Below are positions 38,013 through 50,345 of a DNA stretch of 64,000 bases, piece by piece (within the stretch, counting starts at the first letter, position 1; each line of letters begins with the position of its first letter). This DNA comes from Priestia taiwanensis. GTDB lineage: Bacteria; Bacillota; Bacilli; Bacillales; Bacillaceae_G. The stretch covers positions 1,317,160-1,381,159 of the forward strand of contig NZ_BMFK01000001.1 in the NCBI RefSeq assembly GCF_014638355.1. The letters are read 5' to 3'. Made by a program: the position numbers and the translations under genes. The notes under the pieces were generated by a model. It ran no database searches. It had not been told where the DNA came from and worked only from the letters and a program-made list of their open reading frames with translations.

Positions 38013-41000
38013 TTAAAATAACGATAATTGGTTTTGATCTGGCAACGATTCTAAACATCCATGATTATCTAGATATTCTAAAATTGTTTTAGAAATTTTA
38101 CTACGTTGCTGTAAATCTTCTTTCGATAAGAACTCCCCTTCTTCTCGTGATTTTACAATGTTCAGCGCCGCGTTCGTTCCTAATCCAGGAATCGAATTAA
38201 ACGGTGGAATAAGTGTTTCTCCATCGATAATAAATTCATCTGCGCTTGAACGGTATAAATCTACTTTTTGGAAAGAGTAGCCACGCTCGCACATTTCTAA
38301 TGCAAGCTCTAATACTGTCATTAAGTTCTTTTCTTTTACCGATGCATCTAAGCCTTTACCACTAATTTCATCAATTTTTGCTCTAAGTGCATTCGAACCA
38401 CGAACCATTGCTTCCACATCAAAATCATCTGCACGTACTGTGAAGTATGCCGCATAATACAGAAGTGCATGATGAACTTTAAAGTATGCAATACGAACGG
38501 CCATTAATACGTAAGCTGCTGCATGGGCCTTCGGGAACATGTACTTAATTTTCTTACATGAATCAATATACCATTCTGGTACACCGTTATTTCTCATATC
38601 TTCTTCCCATTCTGGCGGTACACCTTTACCTTTACGAACCGACTCCATGATTTTGAAGGCTAAGGATGGATCTAAACCTTGATAAATAAGGTACACCATG
38701 ATGTCATCACGACAACCGATAACTTCACTTAACGTACATGTACCGCTATAGATTAATTCATTCGCATTCCCTAACCATACGTCTGTTCCGTGAGAAAGAC
38801 CAGAAATTTGGACAAGCTCAGAGAAAGTCGTAGGTTTCGTTTCCTCTAACATCTGACGAACGAACTTCGTCCCAAACTCTGGAATACCAAGTGTTCCTGT
38901 CTTACATTTAATTTGTTCTTCTGTTACACCTAACGGCTCTGGCCCAGCAAAAATCTTCATTACTTCTGGGTCATCTGTTGGAATTGTCTTAGGATCAATT
39001 CCACTTAAATCTTGAAGCATACGAATAACGGTCGGATCATCGTGTCCAAGAATATCAAGTTTTAATAAGTTATCATGAATCGAATGGAAGTCAAAGTGCG
39101 TTGTACGCCATTCTGCTGTTTGAGCATCAGCAGGATATTGAATTGGTGAGAAATCGTAAATATCCATGTAATCAGGTACTACGATAATCCCGCCTGGATG
39201 CTGACCTGTTGTTCTCTTCACCCCTGTGCATCCTTGTACAAGGCGATCTACTTCTGCGCTTCGAATCGTCAAGTTATTATCATTTGCATATCCTTTTACA
39301 TAGCCGTAAGCCGTTTTCTCTGCAACTGTTCCTATTGTACCTGCACGATATACATAATCTTCACCGAACAGTATTTTCGTGTAGTTATGCGCCCGTGGTT
39401 GGTATTCACCGGAGAAGTTTAAATCGATATCGGGTACCTTATCTCCTTTGAATCCAAGGAATGTTTCGAACGGAATATCATGTCCGTCTTTCTTATAAGC
39501 AGTGCCACATTGCACACAATCTTTATCTGGTAAGTCAAATCCAGAGCCGACAGAACCATCGTTAAAGAACTCAGAATGCTTACAACTTGGACATACATAA
39601 TGCGGTGGTAATGGGTTTACTTCTGTAATTTCCGTCATTGTCGCAACTAGCGATGAACCTACCGATCCACGTGAACCTACTAGATATCCATCATCTAATG
39701 ACTTCTTCACGAGTTTATGTGAGATTAAATAGATAACGGCGAATCCATGACCGATAATACTCTTTAATTCCTTCTCTAGACGAGCCTCTACAATTTCAGG
39801 TAGTTCCCCTCCGTAAATACTTCTCGCCATATCATAGCTCATCTGACGCATCTCTTCATCTGCACCTTCAATTTTCGGTGTATACAGATCATCTTTAATT
39901 GGTTTTACATCTCCGACTAACGATGCAATATGTTGTGTATTCGTTACAACAACTTCCTTCGCTTTTTCCTCACCTAAGAACGAGAAGCACTCAAGCATTT
40001 CCGTCGTTGTACGGAAATGCACATCTGGAAGTTGATGACGATTAAGCGGATTTGCACCACCTTGCGAACCAATTAAAATTTTGCGATATATTTTATCATG
40101 CGGATTCAAGTAATGAACATTACCCGTTGCCACAACTGGCTTTTCTAACTCTTCACCTAAAGAAACAATATTTGCAATGATCTCTCGAAGCGTTTTTTCA
40201 TTATGAACAAGCTCACGTTCGATAAGATGACCTAATGTCTCAGGAGGCATAACTTCTAAGTAGTCATAAAACTCAGCAAGCTCCTTCGCCTCTTCTTTCG
40301 TCTTTTGCATCATCGTTTCGAATACTTCCCCTTTGTCACATGCCGTTCCAACTAATAGTCCTTCACGATGCTTTCGTAACACCGATTTCGGAATACGAGG
40401 AATACGGAAGAAATATTGTAAGTGAGAAATAGAAACTAATTTAAATAAATTCTTTAAACCAACTTCGTTCACCGCAAGTAATGTTGCATGCGATGGCCTA
40501 GCACGCTTATATGAGTCACCTTGTCCCATATTGTTGTTTAATTCATCGTGATAATGAATTCCTTGTTCAAGTGCACCCTTTAATAATTTCACTAATAAAT
40601 ATGCTGTTGCTTCTGTATCGTAAATAGCACGGTGATGTTGTGTCAATTCGATATCGAATTTTTTACATAATGTATTTAAACGATGATTCTTCATCTCTGG
40701 ATGCAAAAATCTCGCTAATTCTAGCGTATCAATAACTGGATTCATTGCTTTGTCGATACCATATTTTTTAAATCCTACTTGAATAAAGCCCATGTCGAAC
40801 GAAGCATTATGAGCAACAAGTGTATAATCTTCCATCCACTCTTTAAACTCTCGTAATACAACATCAACTTGCGGAGCATCCTTCACCATATCGTCCGTAA
40901 TACCAGTTAATTCAATTGTCGTTGCTGATAGTGGATGATTGGGATTTGCAAAACGTTCGAATCGTTCGATAATCTCGCCTTCTTTAATCTTAACAGCTGC

Positions 41001-42323
41001 TAACTCAATAATAGTATCATATGCTGCTGATAAACCGGTTGTCTCAACGTCGAATACGACATATGTTTCGTCCTCTAATGCTCGATGAACTTCATTATAC
41101 GCAATTGGTACACCATCATTTACTAAGTTTATTTCAACGCCATACAAAATTTTGATGCCATTTTTCTTTCCAGCACCGTATGCTTCTGGGAATGATTGTG
41201 CTACAGCATGGTCTGTAATAGCGATAGCCTCGTGTCCCCATTTTGCTGCTTGTGCTACTAATGCGGATGTCGATGTAACTGCATCCATTTGGCTCATTGG
41301 TGTATGAAGGTGTAACTCAACACGCTTTTCTCCTTCTGGTGCATGGTCTTCCCTTCCAGCTGGTTTAATTTCATTAATATCGTTTGCAATCATAACTAAA
41401 TCACGTACGAATGTATCATTTTGAATCGAACCGCGAACTTTCACCCACATACCTTTTTTAACGGATTGAATAAGAGGAATATCTTCTTTATCACGCGAGA
41501 ACATCTTCACCATGATTGAACTTGTATAGTCTGTGATTTTAAAGGTTAGTAATGTTCGACCACTACGAAGCTCTCGTGTCTCAACATCAAAGATATATCC
41601 TTGTACTGTTTTACGTTTTTCTTCATCAATAATTGACTGAAGTTGGACGATGTCATCATCTTTAATTAAATATCCAAGAACAAGTGGTCCAGCTGGTACA
41701 GCAGAATCTTCTTCTCTTTCTTGTTCTTTCTTCGCCATTTCATCCATTGCTTGGATAACACGTGCCCTATCTTCTTCTTGCTTCATTTCTTGGAACTTCT
41801 GCATCTCTGCTTCATTATTCGATACTGTTGCCTCAAATTGCAAACGCGGAAAACCAAATGCTTCATATGCACTTTTCAACGTTGGTATACAACGTTTTTC
41901 TAACGTTTTCGCCTCTAAGTCATTACGAACCGTCATCATCACTTTCGCTCCTTGAAGTGACGGACTCCATTGCCTCATATTTTCAAATAATGGTGGAATC
42001 ATCTCCATTTGATCAACTGCATACGGCCAATAACTTCTCACTAGTTCTTCGTTATATCCCCCATCAATTGTTTGAAGGTGTAACGATACATTTGCAATGT
42101 GAGCAAAAGCTTTCGTTAGTTGAACCTGTACTAATTCATATACATGAATTGGTAAAACAGCAGGTATTACTAAATGAAAGCACCATTGTTTTGTTTGCTT
42201 GTCCACGAATAATTTGACGATACCACTATTTTGTAAATATTGATTCGCTAAATCTTCTGGTATATTTGCTTGCTGGAGCAGGATTTGAAAGCGATCTTTT
42301 TGTTCATTTGTTAATGAAATCAT
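38013..42323 (-). CDS. polC: DNA polymerase III PolC-type alpha subunit
   Basis: Main replicative polymerase of Firmicutes, 1436 residues. Layout: N-terminal region and OB domain (about 1-330), PHP domain starting [11 protein letters not shown] near 336, with an inserted DEDD 3'-5' exonuclease (FDVETTGL near 423), then the catalytic core with DIDLNFSG near 965 and a zinc-binding CPSC/CVQC cluster before it. Here it stands alone: proS, which normally lies between rasP and polC, is absent. A hairpin follows. Confidence 0.98.
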   Translation of the reverse strand: MISLTNEQKDRFQILLQQANIPEDLANQYLQNSGIVKLFVDKQTKQWCFHLVIPAVLPIHVYELVQVQLTKAFAHIANVSLHLQTIDGGYNEELVRSYWPYAVDQMEMIPPLFENMRQWSPSLQGAKVMMTVRNDLEAKTLEKRCIPTLKSAYEAFGFPRLQFEATVSNNEAEMQKFQEMKQEEDRARVIQAMDEMAKKEQEREEDSAVPAGPLVLGYLIKDDDIVQLQSIIDEEKRKTVQGYIFDVETRELRSGRTLLTFKITDYTSSIMVKMFSRDKEDIPLIQSVKKGMWVKVRGSIQNDTFVRDLVMIANDINEIKPAGREDHAPEGEKRVELHLHTPMSQMDAVTSTSALVAQAAKWGHEAIAITDHAVAQSFPEAYGAGKKNGIKILYGVEINLVNDGVPIAYNEVHRALEDETYVVFDVETTGLSAAYDTIIELAAVKIKEGEIIERFERFANPNHPLSATTIELTGITDDMVKDAPQVDVVLREFKEWMEDYTLVAHNASFDMGFIQVGFKKYGIDKAMNPVIDTLELARFLHPEMKNHRLNTLCKKFDIELTQHHRAIYDTEATAYLLVKLLKGALEQGIHYHDELNNNMGQGDSYKRARPSHATLLAVNEVGLKNLFKLVSISHLQYFFRIPRIPKSVLRKHREGLLVGTACDKGEVFETMMQKTKEEAKELAEFYDYLEVMPPETLGHLIERELVHNEKTLREIIANIVSLGEELEKPVVATGNVHYLNPHDKIYRKILIGSQGGANPLNRHQLPDVHFRTTTEMLECFSFLGEEKAKEVVVTNTQHIASLVGDVKPIKDDLYTPKIEGADEEMRQMSYDMARSIYGGELPEIVEARLEKELKSIIGHGFAVIYLISHKLVKKSLDDGYLVGSRGSVGSSLVATMTEITEVNPLPPHYVCPSCKHSEFFNDGSVGSGFDLPDKDCVQCGTAYKKDGHDIPFETFLGFKGDKVPDIDLNFSGEYQPRAHNYTKILFGEDYVYRAGTIGTVAEKTAYGYVKGYANDNNLTIRSAEVDRLVQGCTGVKRTTGQHPGGIIVVPDYMDIYDFSPIQYPADAQTAEWRTTHFDFHSIHDNLLKLDILGHDDPTVIRMLQDLSGIDPKTIPTDDPEVMKIFAGPEPLGVTEEQIKCKTGTLGIPEFGTKFVRQMLEETKPTTFSELVQISGLSHGTDVWLGNANELIYSGTCTLSEVIGCRDDIMVYLIYQGLDPSLAFKIMESVRKGKGVPPEWEEDMRNNGVPEWYIDSCKKIKYMFPKAHAAAYVLMAVRIAYFKVHHALLYYAAYFTVRADDFDVEAMVRGSNALRAKIDEISGKGLDASVKEKNLMTVLELALEMCERGYSFQKVDLYRSSADEFIIDGETLIPPFNSIPGLGTNAALNIVKSREEGEFLSKEDLQQRSKISKTILEYLDNHGCLESLPDQNQLSLF

Positions 42324-42371
42324 AACACCTCTCCACCCTTTCTTTATTTAAAATAGTCCTTCATGTCAGAA

Positions 42372-42395
42372 AGGTACCTCTACATAGAGGTACCT
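42372..42395 (-). terminator. Palindromic hairpin between rasP and polC
   Basis: Perfect arms AGGTACCTC / GAGGTACCT with a 6-base loop, followed on the minus strand by TTTC only. It lies in the 103-base gap where proS is missing. It may end the rasP transcript or be a remnant of a rearrangement junction. Confidence 0.55.
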
Positions 42396-42426
42396 ATCCT
42401 ATTTTCACATATAGTAAGCGTTTCTT

Positions 42427-43686
42427 CTATAAGAAAAATTTACGAATGTCGTTCCATGTTACGACAATCATTAATAAGAATAATAAAGCAAAACCGATGA
42501 AATGAACCATACTTTCTTTATGACGATCAATTGGCTTACCACGTAACCCTTCAATCACAAAGAATAATAACCTACCGCCATCTAAAGCAGGAAGAGGTAA
42601 TAAGTTCATCACCCCTAGGTTCACGCTTAGGAATGCTGCCCAGTGTAATAAAACGTAAATGCCAGAACTCGCAGCTTGATCTGTGTAGTTGTAAATACCG
42701 ACCGGCCCTGATAAACTATCAAATGAAACTTGGCCAGTGATCAACTGCCCTAATCCAACAAATATCGCCTTACCATAACCATACGCCTGTGTCACTCCAG
42801 ATTGCAAAGCACCTAGAAGTGATTTTTCCATTGGTGTATGCATACCGATTTTCCCAACTGTTTTGCCATCTGGCATTTCATTTCCTGCTGGTATAATATC
42901 AACTTGCTTCTTTTCACCAGCACGTTCTATGTTCATCGTAATTTGTGTATTTGGTTTCGCTTCAACGAAAGTACGAATGTCTTGCCACGTATTCATCGGC
43001 TTTCCATCAATTGAAATAACTTTATCTCCCTCTTGTAAGCCAGCTTTCTGTGCAACGCTACCTTCTACAACTTTTCCTATTTCTGCTTTATCCGTTACAA
43101 CACCTTGTACAAGCCCAATTCCTACTAAAATAACAATTGCTAATAAGAAATTCATTAGCGGTCCTGCTAAAATAGCAAGTGAACGTTGCCATAATGTTTT
43201 CGAACCGAACTGGCGGTTATACGGTGCAATTTGCGTTTCTTGTTCGTCTTGAACAATCATTGCTTTTTCGTCTATAGAGAATGTTTGTATTGTCTCGCCG
43301 TCTTCTTCGTATCCTTTAATATATAACTTATGTTCTAAATCAATTTCTTCTACTTCTACAAGACGGATATTTACGTATTTCTCAAAACGGTTTCCAATTA
43401 ACTTCACGACTTTTCCTTGTTCGTTCATTACTAATCCAATGCGCGAACCCGGCTTAATTTCTACCGTTTCTGGATCTTCTCCAGCCATGCGTACAAATCC
43501 ACCTAGAGGTAATAAACGAATCGTATATAACGTTTCATTGTGCGTAAACCAAAAGATTTTTGGCCCAAATCCAATTGCAAATTCACGACATAGAATGCCT
43601 GCTCTTTTCGCAAAATAAAGGTGACCTAGTTCATGGAAGAACACAAGTGCACCAAATATTAAGATGAAGGATAATACTGTATTCAC
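42427..43686 (-). CDS. rasP: RasP/RseP: site-2 intramembrane zinc protease
   Basis: 419 residues, four transmembrane helices. HELGH at 18-22 in the first helix and LDGGR near 367 form the zinc site; one PDZ domain lies about 195-270. Cuts anti-sigma factors RsiW-like and FtsL-like substrates and clears signal peptides. It follows dxr by 2 bases, the order dxr-rasP as in B. subtilis. A C-terminal location before polC is normal except for missing proS. Confidence 0.95.
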   Translation of the reverse strand: MNTVLSFILIFGALVFFHELGHLYFAKRAGILCREFAIGFGPKIFWFTHNETLYTIRLLPLGGFVRMAGEDPETVEIKPGSRIGLVMNEQGKVVKLIGNRFEKYVNIRLVEVEEIDLEHKLYIKGYEEDGETIQTFSIDEKAMIVQDEQETQIAPYNRQFGSKTLWQRSLAILAGPLMNFLLAIVILVGIGLVQGVVTDKAEIGKVVEGSVAQKAGLQEGDKVISIDGKPMNTWQDIRTFVEAKPNTQITMNIERAGEKKQVDIIPAGNEMPDGKTVGKIGMHTPMEKSLLGALQSGVTQAYGYGKAIFVGLGQLITGQVSFDSLSGPVGIYNYTDQAASSGIYVLLHWAAFLSVNLGVMNLLPLPALDGGRLLFFVIEGLRGKPIDRHKESMVHFIGFALLFLLMIVVTWNDIRKFFL

Positions 43687-43688
43687 AT

Positions 43689-44849
43689 TTATAACCCCCT
43701 TTGCTTAATGAATGTTAAGACCTCTTTTCGAGTTTGTCCATCTACTAATTGAATCTCTTCTAGAGTCGGATTCTTGCTAACAACATGTGCTTCCATCGCC
43801 TCTTCAATGAGATCTTCAATTTGCAAGAAACCAACTCTTCTCTGTAGAAATGCCTCTACAGCAACTTCATTTGCTGCATTTAAAACTGTAGGCAATGTTC
43901 CGCCAACTTTCCCAGCTTCATAAGCAAATGCTAAGCAACGATATCGTTCAAAGTCCATTTTATCAAAGTGCAATGTTCCTAATTCCCATAAATTCAAACG
44001 TTTTTCATCAAGAAACTCAAGACGCTTTGGGTAAGTCAGTGCATATTGAATTGGTACACGCATATCAGGTGTTCCTAGCTGTGCGATAACACTTGAATCT
44101 TCGAACTCCACCATAGAATGAATGATACTTTCTTTATGTAATAACACGTCGATTCGCTCATATGGTAGCCCAAATAACCAATGTGCTTCAATTACTTCTA
44201 ATCCTTTGTTCATCATTGTTGCCGAATCAATCGTAATCTTCGCTCCCATCGACCAATTAGGATGATTCAGTGCATCTTCCACTGTTACGTGTCGCAACTC
44301 TTCTCGTTTCTTATCACGGAAACTACCACCCGATGCCGTGACGATTAAGCGAGAAATAGAACGATTCTCTTCACCATTTAAGCATTGGAAAATTGCAGAA
44401 TGTTCACTATCTACCGGCAAGAGAGAAACACCATGTTTCCTTGCTTCCTCCATCACGATATGTCCAGCAGTCACAAGTGTTTCTTTATTTGCAATCGCTA
44501 TCGTCTTCTTTGCACGAATTGCTTCTAATGTAGGAATTAACCCAACACTGCCTACCACCGCCGTGACAACAACATCCGCATCAGGATGCAAAGCAACTTG
44601 AATTAAACCTTCTTCTCCCCAGTAGACTCGGACATTCCCCGGTACTTCCATTTGTAGTCCTTCCGCATCTTCTTTATGCATAACAGATACAATTGTCGGA
44701 GAAAACTCTTGGATCATTTGCTTTGCCAATTCGATATTTCTCCCTACCGACATCGAAACTAGTTGAAACTTGTCCTTATGCATACGGATCACATCTAATG
44801 TTTGTGTACCAATAGATCCTGTTGCACCTAATAAACTAATTTTTCTCAT
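43689..44849 (-). CDS. dxr: 1-deoxy-D-xylulose 5-phosphate reductoisomerase
   Basis: Second enzyme of the MEP isoprenoid pathway, 386 residues, the fosmidomycin target. NADPH motif [11 protein letters not shown] at 8-18; the central SEHSAIFQ and SGGSFRD segments bind metal and substrate. Placed between cdsA and rasP. Isoprenoids made here supply UppS. Confidence 0.97.
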   Translation of the reverse strand: MRKISLLGATGSIGTQTLDVIRMHKDKFQLVSMSVGRNIELAKQMIQEFSPTIVSVMHKEDAEGLQMEVPGNVRVYWGEEGLIQVALHPDADVVVTAVVGSVGLIPTLEAIRAKKTIAIANKETLVTAGHIVMEEARKHGVSLLPVDSEHSAIFQCLNGEENRSISRLIVTASGGSFRDKKREELRHVTVEDALNHPNWSMGAKITIDSATMMNKGLEVIEAHWLFGLPYERIDVLLHKESIIHSMVEFEDSSVIAQLGTPDMRVPIQYALTYPKRLEFLDEKRLNLWELGTLHFDKMDFERYRCLAFAYEAGKVGGTLPTVLNAANEVAVEAFLQRRVGFLQIEDLIEEAMEAHVVSKNPTLEEIQLVDGQTRKEVLTFIKQRGL

Positions 44850-44868
44850 GAACCTAGCTCCTCATTCC

Positions 44869-45660
44869 TTAAAACATTAAATGTAGAAAATGTAAAATTG
44901 GCAACGCAAACAGTAAACTATCGAATCGATCAAGGACGCCCCCGTGCCCAGGAAGGATTTTTCCAGAGTCTTTCACATCATAATGACGCTTAAATGCAGA
45001 CTCTACTAAGTCTCCTAATTGACCAAAAATCGAAACTGCCATCGCTGTAACGATAATAACACCAAACGATACTGGTAACAGGTCGAATACTTGGAAGATT
45101 ACTCCTGCTACAATTGCTGAAGCTATTCCACCAAGGAACCCTTCTACCGTTTTATTCGGACTAATTTCTGGCCAAAGCTTCTTCTTACCAATAGACTTTC
45201 CAATGAAATACGCTCCTGAATCAGTTGACCAAATAACTAGCAATGTAAAGAAAATATACATTAGTCCTTCTTCACGTGTTTCAAGGAAATAATAGAATCC
45301 CATCCCAACATACATTGTTGCTAACAATAGAAACGCAGAATCATCAAATGTAAATTTATTTTTTGATATGACTGTATACGTTAATAGTAGCAAGATAATG
45401 ATGAAAGTCAATTCCGTCTTTGAAAATCCAATTGTATCTAAAATATGTACATACGCCCCTGGAATTAACGTAATCCATAGCAGTAAGATACTTAAAATAG
45501 ATGGAATAGAATACATATGAATATTTTTCATACGTAACAATTCATATAGTCCAATCGTTCCTGCCACATATAGCAAGATTGAAAGAGGAAGTCCTCCGTA
45601 TACGACAATTGGAATAAAGAGCCCCATTGCAATTATTCCTGTTATAATACGTGTCTTCAT
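44869..45660 (-). CDS. cdsA: Phosphatidate cytidylyltransferase
   Basis: Makes CDP-diacylglycerol for PgsA and other phospholipid synthases. 263 residues with about seven to eight membrane helices and the C-terminal signature SAFKR...KD-x-G-x-LPGHGGVLDRFDS. It lies 17 bases after uppS. Confidence 0.96.
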   Translation of the reverse strand: MKTRIITGIIAMGLFIPIVVYGGLPLSILLYVAGTIGLYELLRMKNIHMYSIPSILSILLLWITLIPGAYVHILDTIGFSKTELTFIIILLLLTYTVISKNKFTFDDSAFLLLATMYVGMGFYYFLETREEGLMYIFFTLLVIWSTDSGAYFIGKSIGKKKLWPEISPNKTVEGFLGGIASAIVAGVIFQVFDLLPVSFGVIIVTAMAVSIFGQLGDLVESAFKRHYDVKDSGKILPGHGGVLDRFDSLLFALPILHFLHLMF

Positions 45661-45677
45661 TTGCTAATCACCACTTT

Positions 45678-46448
45678 CTAGATGCCCCCAAATCTACGCC
45701 CACGGTGCTGAAAGTCATAAATAGCCTGCACTAAATGTTCTTCTGTGAAATCAGGCCACAACACATTTGTAAACCAAAGTTCCGAATAAGCGATTTGCCA
45801 TAACATAAAGTTACTAATGCGAATCTCACCACTTGTTCGAATTAATAAATCTGGGTCCTCTATTTTATTTGTCATCAAATGAGATGCTATTGTTTCTTCA
45901 TTTATATCATTTGCATCTAATTGATTTTCTTTGCATTCTTCTGCAATTTTGCGAACTGCTTGTACCATTTCGTCTCTACTTCCGTAATTCAAAGCAAAGT
46001 TCAAAATGAGACCTGTATTATGTTTTGTGTCATCCATCGCTTTTTGAACAGCCCTCTGTGTATGACTTGGTAACTTATCAAAGTTTCCAATCGTTTGTAC
46101 ACGAACATTCTTTTCAATTAACTCCGGAAGAAATGTACTAAACATTTGCTCAGGTAATTTCATTAAATAATCTACTTCACCTTGTGGTCGCTTCCAATTT
46201 TCCGTTGAAAAAGCATATAGTGTTAACACTTCCACACCTAGCTTATCTGCAATGCGTGTAATACGCTGAACAACTTTTGTACCTTCATGGTGGCCTGCAA
46301 TTCGAGGCATTGCTCGTTTCTTCGCCCATCTTCCGTTTCCATCCATAATGATTGCAATATGCCTTGGGACAGGATGTTTTTGCACTTCTTCTAGAAGATC
46401 TCCGCTAATCTCTTTCTTCTTTTTCCAAAATAATAATTTATCAATCAT
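45678..46448 (-). CDS. uppS: Undecaprenyl diphosphate synthase (UppS)
   Basis: Cis-prenyltransferase giving the C55 lipid carrier for wall synthesis. 256 residues from the ATG at 46448 after GGAGGGC (the longer ORF to 46469 is not needed). Asp36 in IIMDGNGRWAKKR is catalytic; the DLLIRTSGEIRISNF segment is conserved. Between frr and cdsA; a stem AGGAGG / CCTCCT lies in its leader. Confidence 0.96.
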   Translation of the reverse strand: MIDKLLFWKKKKEISGDLLEEVQKHPVPRHIAIIMDGNGRWAKKRAMPRIAGHHEGTKVVQRITRIADKLGVEVLTLYAFSTENWKRPQGEVDYLMKLPEQMFSTFLPELIEKNVRVQTIGNFDKLPSHTQRAVQKAMDDTKHNTGLILNFALNYGSRDEMVQAVRKIAEECKENQLDANDINEETIASHLMTNKIEDPDLLIRTSGEIRISNFMLWQIAYSELWFTNVLWPDFTEEHLVQAIYDFQHRGRRFGGI

Positions 46449-46544
46449 GATACAAGCCCTCCACACCAAGCCATTTGTACATTAAGATGATGAAAATAAA
46501 GCTAGGAGGACATGCTAAAGCCCTCCTTCCCTTACTTTCTATTT

Positions 46545-46577
46545 CAAAAAAACCCTCTGCCATACAGAGGGCTTTTT
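46545..46577 (-). terminator. Intrinsic terminator of frr
   Basis: Minus-strand stem AAAGCCCTCTG / CAGAGGGTTT with a short loop and a seven-base U run, just after the frr stop. Confidence 0.92.
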
Positions 46578-46584
46578 GTGGTTG

Positions 46585-47142
46585 TTAAACTTCCATGATT
46601 TCTTGTTCTTTTTTCTTCGTGATTTCGTCTACCTTCACGATGTACTTATCTGTTGATTTTTGTACATCTTCTGTATAACCACGTAAATCATCTTCTGTAA
46701 TTTCGCCGTTCTTTTCTAATTTCTTTAAGTCGTCATTTGCATCACGACGCACGTTACGTACCGCTACTTTTGCATCTTCTGACATTTTCTTCACTTCTTT
46801 AGCAAGATCGCGACGACGCTCTTCTGTTAAAGCTGGGAAAGATAAACGAATAAGTGATCCATCATTTGAAGGGTTTAATCCAAGGTCTGATTTTAAAATC
46901 GCCTTTTCAATTTCACCTAAAACTGATTTATCGTATGGTTGAATTACTAACAGACGTGCCTCAGGTGCTGAAACACCTGCTAGTTGGTTGATTGGTGTCG
47001 GTGCTCCGTAGTAGTCAACTGTAATACGGTCTAATACGTTTGCACTTGCACGGCCTGCACGAATTGATGCTAATTCACGTGTGTAAGCAGCAATCGCTTT
47101 TTCCATTTTTGTTTCTGCGTTTGTAATTACTTGTTTCGGCAT
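46585..47142 (-). CDS. frr: Ribosome recycling factor
   Basis: 185 residues, the usual length. Splits post-termination ribosomes with EF-G. The family segments SIRAGRAS and [15 protein letters not shown] are present. It begins one base after the pyrH stop, so the two are probably translated together. Confidence 0.98.
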   Translation of the reverse strand: MPKQVITNAETKMEKAIAAYTRELASIRAGRASANVLDRITVDYYGAPTPINQLAGVSAPEARLLVIQPYDKSVLGEIEKAILKSDLGLNPSNDGSLIRLSFPALTEERRRDLAKEVKKMSEDAKVAVRNVRRDANDDLKKLEKNGEITEDDLRGYTEDVQKSTDKYIVKVDEITKKKEQEIMEV

Positions 47143-47143
47143 A

Positions 47144-47866
47144 TTATTTCCCCCTCACAATTGTTCCAATGTTTTCACCAGTAACAACACGCTTGATGTT
47201 ACCTTCTTCCATTACCGAGAATACGATAAGTGGAATATCATTATCCATACATAAAGAAGAAGCCGTTGAATCCATTACTGCTAAACCTTCTTTTAATACA
47301 TCTAAATATGTTAATGTTTCGTACTTCTCTGCGTTTGCGTCTACACGTGGATCTGCAGAGTATACGCCATCGACATTATTCTTTGCCATTAAAATAACAT
47401 CTGCCTCAATTTCAGCAGCACGTAGTGCAGCCGTTGTATCAGTAGAGAAATATGGGTTACCAGTTCCCGCTGCAAAGATTACTACACGACCTTTTTCTAA
47501 ATGACGAATAGCTTTTCTTCTAATATAAGGTTCTGCAACTTGTCTCATTTCAATAGACGTTTGAACACGAGTAGGAATTCCTAAATTCTCTAAGCTATCT
47601 TGTAGTGCAAGCGAATTCATTACTGTAGCAAGCATGCCCATATAATCAGCATTTGCACGATCCATACCCATTTCGCTTCCGATCTTACCGCGCCAAATGT
47701 TACCGCCACCTACAACAACTGCTACTTCCACACCTAATTCAGAAATTTCTTTCACTTGTTTTGCAATAGACTGAATAATTGTTGGCTTAATACCAAAACC
47801 TTCTTCACCAGCTAATGCTTCTCCACTAAGTTTCAAGACTACACGTCTATATTTTGCGTCACTCAT
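47144..47866 (-). CDS. pyrH: UMP kinase
   Basis: 240 residues from the ATG at 47866 after CGGAGGC (six longer codons excluded). Amino-acid-kinase fold: LKLSGEAL near 8-15, VGGGNIWRG and the DxxTAALRA segment. Phosphorylates UMP, allosterically controlled by GTP and UTP in Gram-positives. It lies behind the tsf terminator, so it is probably expressed both by read-through and from another promoter. Confidence 0.97.
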   Translation of the reverse strand: MSDAKYRRVVLKLSGEALAGEEGFGIKPTIIQSIAKQVKEISELGVEVAVVVGGGNIWRGKIGSEMGMDRANADYMGMLATVMNSLALQDSLENLGIPTRVQTSIEMRQVAEPYIRRKAIRHLEKGRVVIFAAGTGNPYFSTDTTAALRAAEIEADVILMAKNNVDGVYSADPRVDANAEKYETLTYLDVLKEGLAVMDSTASSLCMDNDIPLIVFSVMEEGNIKRVVTGENIGTIVRGK

Positions 47867-47900
47867 ATTTGCCTCCGAATACATTTATATTTTCATTTGA

Positions 47901-47932
47901 AAAATAGGGAACACAATGTGTTCCCTATTTTT
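47901..47932 (-). terminator. Intrinsic terminator of tsf
   Basis: Stem AAATAGGGAACAC / GTGTTCCCTATTT with a 4-base loop and U-run, immediately after the tsf stop. Confidence 0.92.
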
Positions 47933-47933
47933 A

Positions 47934-48818
47934 TTAGTTACCGCGTACTTGGTTCATTACTTCTTCAGCAAAATTGTCTTCGCGTTTTTCGATACCTTCG
48001 CCCACTCCATAGCGTACGAATTCACGTACTGTAGCGCCTTTTTCTGCAGCTACTTGACGAACTTTCATATCTGGGTTTTTAACGAATGATTGGTCTAATA
48101 AGCAAATTTCTTCGAAGAACTTGCCAAGACGACCTTCAACCATTTTCGCAACGATTGCTTCTGGTTTACCTTCGTTTAATGCTTGTTGAGTTAACACTTC
48201 GCGCTCACGCTCTGTTTCTTCAGCAGAAACTTGATCACGAGAAATGTATTTAGGATTAACTGCAGCGATGTGCATTGCGATGTCTTTCGCAGTAGCTTCT
48301 TCAGTTGTACCTTCTAATACTGTTAATACACCAATACGTCCGCCCATGTGTAAGTATGCACCGAATGCATCAGCGTCTGTTTTAGATGCGATTACGAAAC
48401 GACGTAATGAGATTTTCTCTCCAATCGTTGCGATTGCAGCATTAATAAATTCTTCTACAGTTTTACCGTTCTCCATTGTTGTAGCCATAGCTTCTTCAAC
48501 GTTAGCTGGTTTCTTAGCAAGTAAGTGCGTAGCTAAAGTTTTGATTAAAGCTTGGAACTGCTCGTTCTTTGCAACGAAGTCAGTCTCAGAGTTAACTTCT
48601 AATAATACAGCATCATTTCCAATTACTTCTACAGAAGTTAAACCTTCAGCAGCAATACGGTCAGCCTTTTTAGCAGCTTTCGCGATACCTTTTTCACGTA
48701 AGAAATCAACCGCTTTTTCCATATCTCCGTTTGTTTCTGTTAAAGCTTTTTTACAATCCATCATACCTGCGCCCGTTTTTTCACGAAGCTCTTTTACCAT
48801 TTGTGCAGTAACTGCCAT
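47934..48818 (-). CDS. tsf: Elongation factor Ts
   Basis: Nucleotide-exchange factor for EF-Tu, 294 residues. N-terminal UBA-like region with [12 protein letters not shown] (16-27), the DFVAKNEQF core motif, and two coiled subdomains. ATG follows AAGGAGG. It is separated from rpsB by a terminator-like hairpin. Confidence 0.98.
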   Translation of the reverse strand: MAVTAQMVKELREKTGAGMMDCKKALTETNGDMEKAVDFLREKGIAKAAKKADRIAAEGLTSVEVIGNDAVLLEVNSETDFVAKNEQFQALIKTLATHLLAKKPANVEEAMATTMENGKTVEEFINAAIATIGEKISLRRFVIASKTDADAFGAYLHMGGRIGVLTVLEGTTEEATAKDIAMHIAAVNPKYISRDQVSAEETEREREVLTQQALNEGKPEAIVAKMVEGRLGKFFEEICLLDQSFVKNPDMKVRQVAAEKGATVREFVRYGVGEGIEKREDNFAEEVMNQVRGN

Positions 48819-48859
48819 AATAGTTGTCCTCCTTTAAAATATGTAGTATATTTTTACCT

Positions 48860-48901
48860 TAAAAAAAGGTGATAAAAGGCTATACCCCCTTATCACCTTT
48901 T
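48860..48901 (-). terminator. Intrinsic terminator between rpsB and tsf
   Basis: Minus-strand stem AAAAGGTGATAA / TTATCACCTTTT with a loop containing GGGGG and a U-run. It probably reduces read-through from rpsB into tsf. Confidence 0.88.
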
Positions 48902-48908
48902 GCATTCA

Positions 48909-49745
<837 letters not shown>

Positions 49746-49747
49746 CT

Positions 49748-49776
49748 ACTATAGCATAATAATGAACAGCAAGCAA
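49748..49776 (-). promoter_or_regulatory. sigma-A promoter of rpsB
   Basis: -35 TTGCTT (49771-49776), 17 bases, -10 TATAGT (49748-49753) on the minus strand. It begins just after the swrB stop, so rpsB is separately started. Confidence 0.7.
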
Positions 49777-49779
49777 CAA

Positions 49780-50286
49780 TTATTTCGTATAAGATTGTCG
49801 AAACTTCATTAATAGTTCTATTTCAGTTTTTCCTTTGTTTAACTGTTTTGCAATCTCTTCTATTTTATATCCTTCTTGCGCTAATCTCTCTGCTTTTTCC
49901 GCTATGTCGTCTAATAATAATGGTGCTTCTTTTGTTTCTACCACTTCTTCATTTGAAGATCGGTCTTCTTCTGAAAATGGTGGCAAAAATTCTTTATACG
50001 CTACTTGTTCTTCCTTTACATCTATAGAACGTTCATACTCTGTTAGTATTTCTTGTTTTTGTTCTTTATATTCGATAGTCGATGTACTTTTCACTTTTTT
50101 TAAGAACTTTTCATTCTCCTCTTTCATCTCTGCAATAAAGCTCATCAAAATATCTTCTGTTTCACGTTGAATCTTTTCGTTATCTTTTTTTACATCTTGT
50201 AATTGATTAAGTCTCTTATGCAACACGGTAATCCATAAAAGCATGATTACTTGTGTCACGATACCTATAATAAGTAAATAAAACAT
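49780..50286 (-). CDS. swrB: SwrB-like (YlxL) swarming-motility protein
   Basis: 168 residues, nearly the size of B. subtilis SwrB (167). One transmembrane helix at about 3-21, a coiled-coil-like Glu/Lys-rich region (about 25-85), an acidic linker, and a C-terminal helix-turn-helix-like segment EKAERLAQEGYKIEEIAKQL. SwrB promotes flagellar type III export activation and sigma-D activity. It lies between sigD and rpsB exactly as in B. subtilis. The identity rests on layout and synteny; the middle is not well conserved. Confidence 0.8.
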   Translation of the reverse strand: MFYLLIIGIVTQVIMLLWITVLHKRLNQLQDVKKDNEKIQRETEDILMSFIAEMKEENEKFLKKVKSTSTIEYKEQKQEILTEYERSIDVKEEQVAYKEFLPPFSEEDRSSNEEVVETKEAPLLLDDIAEKAERLAQEGYKIEEIAKQLNKGKTEIELLMKFRQSYTK

Positions 50287-50314
50287 TCATCCACCATCTT
50301 CCATTGCATAAGCA

Positions 50315-50340
50315 TAGCCGCACATATACGTGTGCGGCTA
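50315..50340 (-). terminator. GC-rich hairpin between sigD and swrB
   Basis: Perfect arms TAGCCGCACA / TGTGCGGCTA with a 6-base loop; no U-run follows on the minus strand (TGCTTATG). It may attenuate or stabilise the end of the fla/che mRNA before swrB. Confidence 0.65.
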
Positions 50341-50345
50341 CTTCA

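Noticed and set aside
42372-42395. Palindrome as a phage attachment site
   Set aside because: No integrase or flanking duplicate; a terminator or deletion junction explains it better.
48244-48837. 197-residue plus-strand ORF opposite tsf
   Set aside because: An antisense open frame caused by tsf codon usage; no ribosome site or family match.
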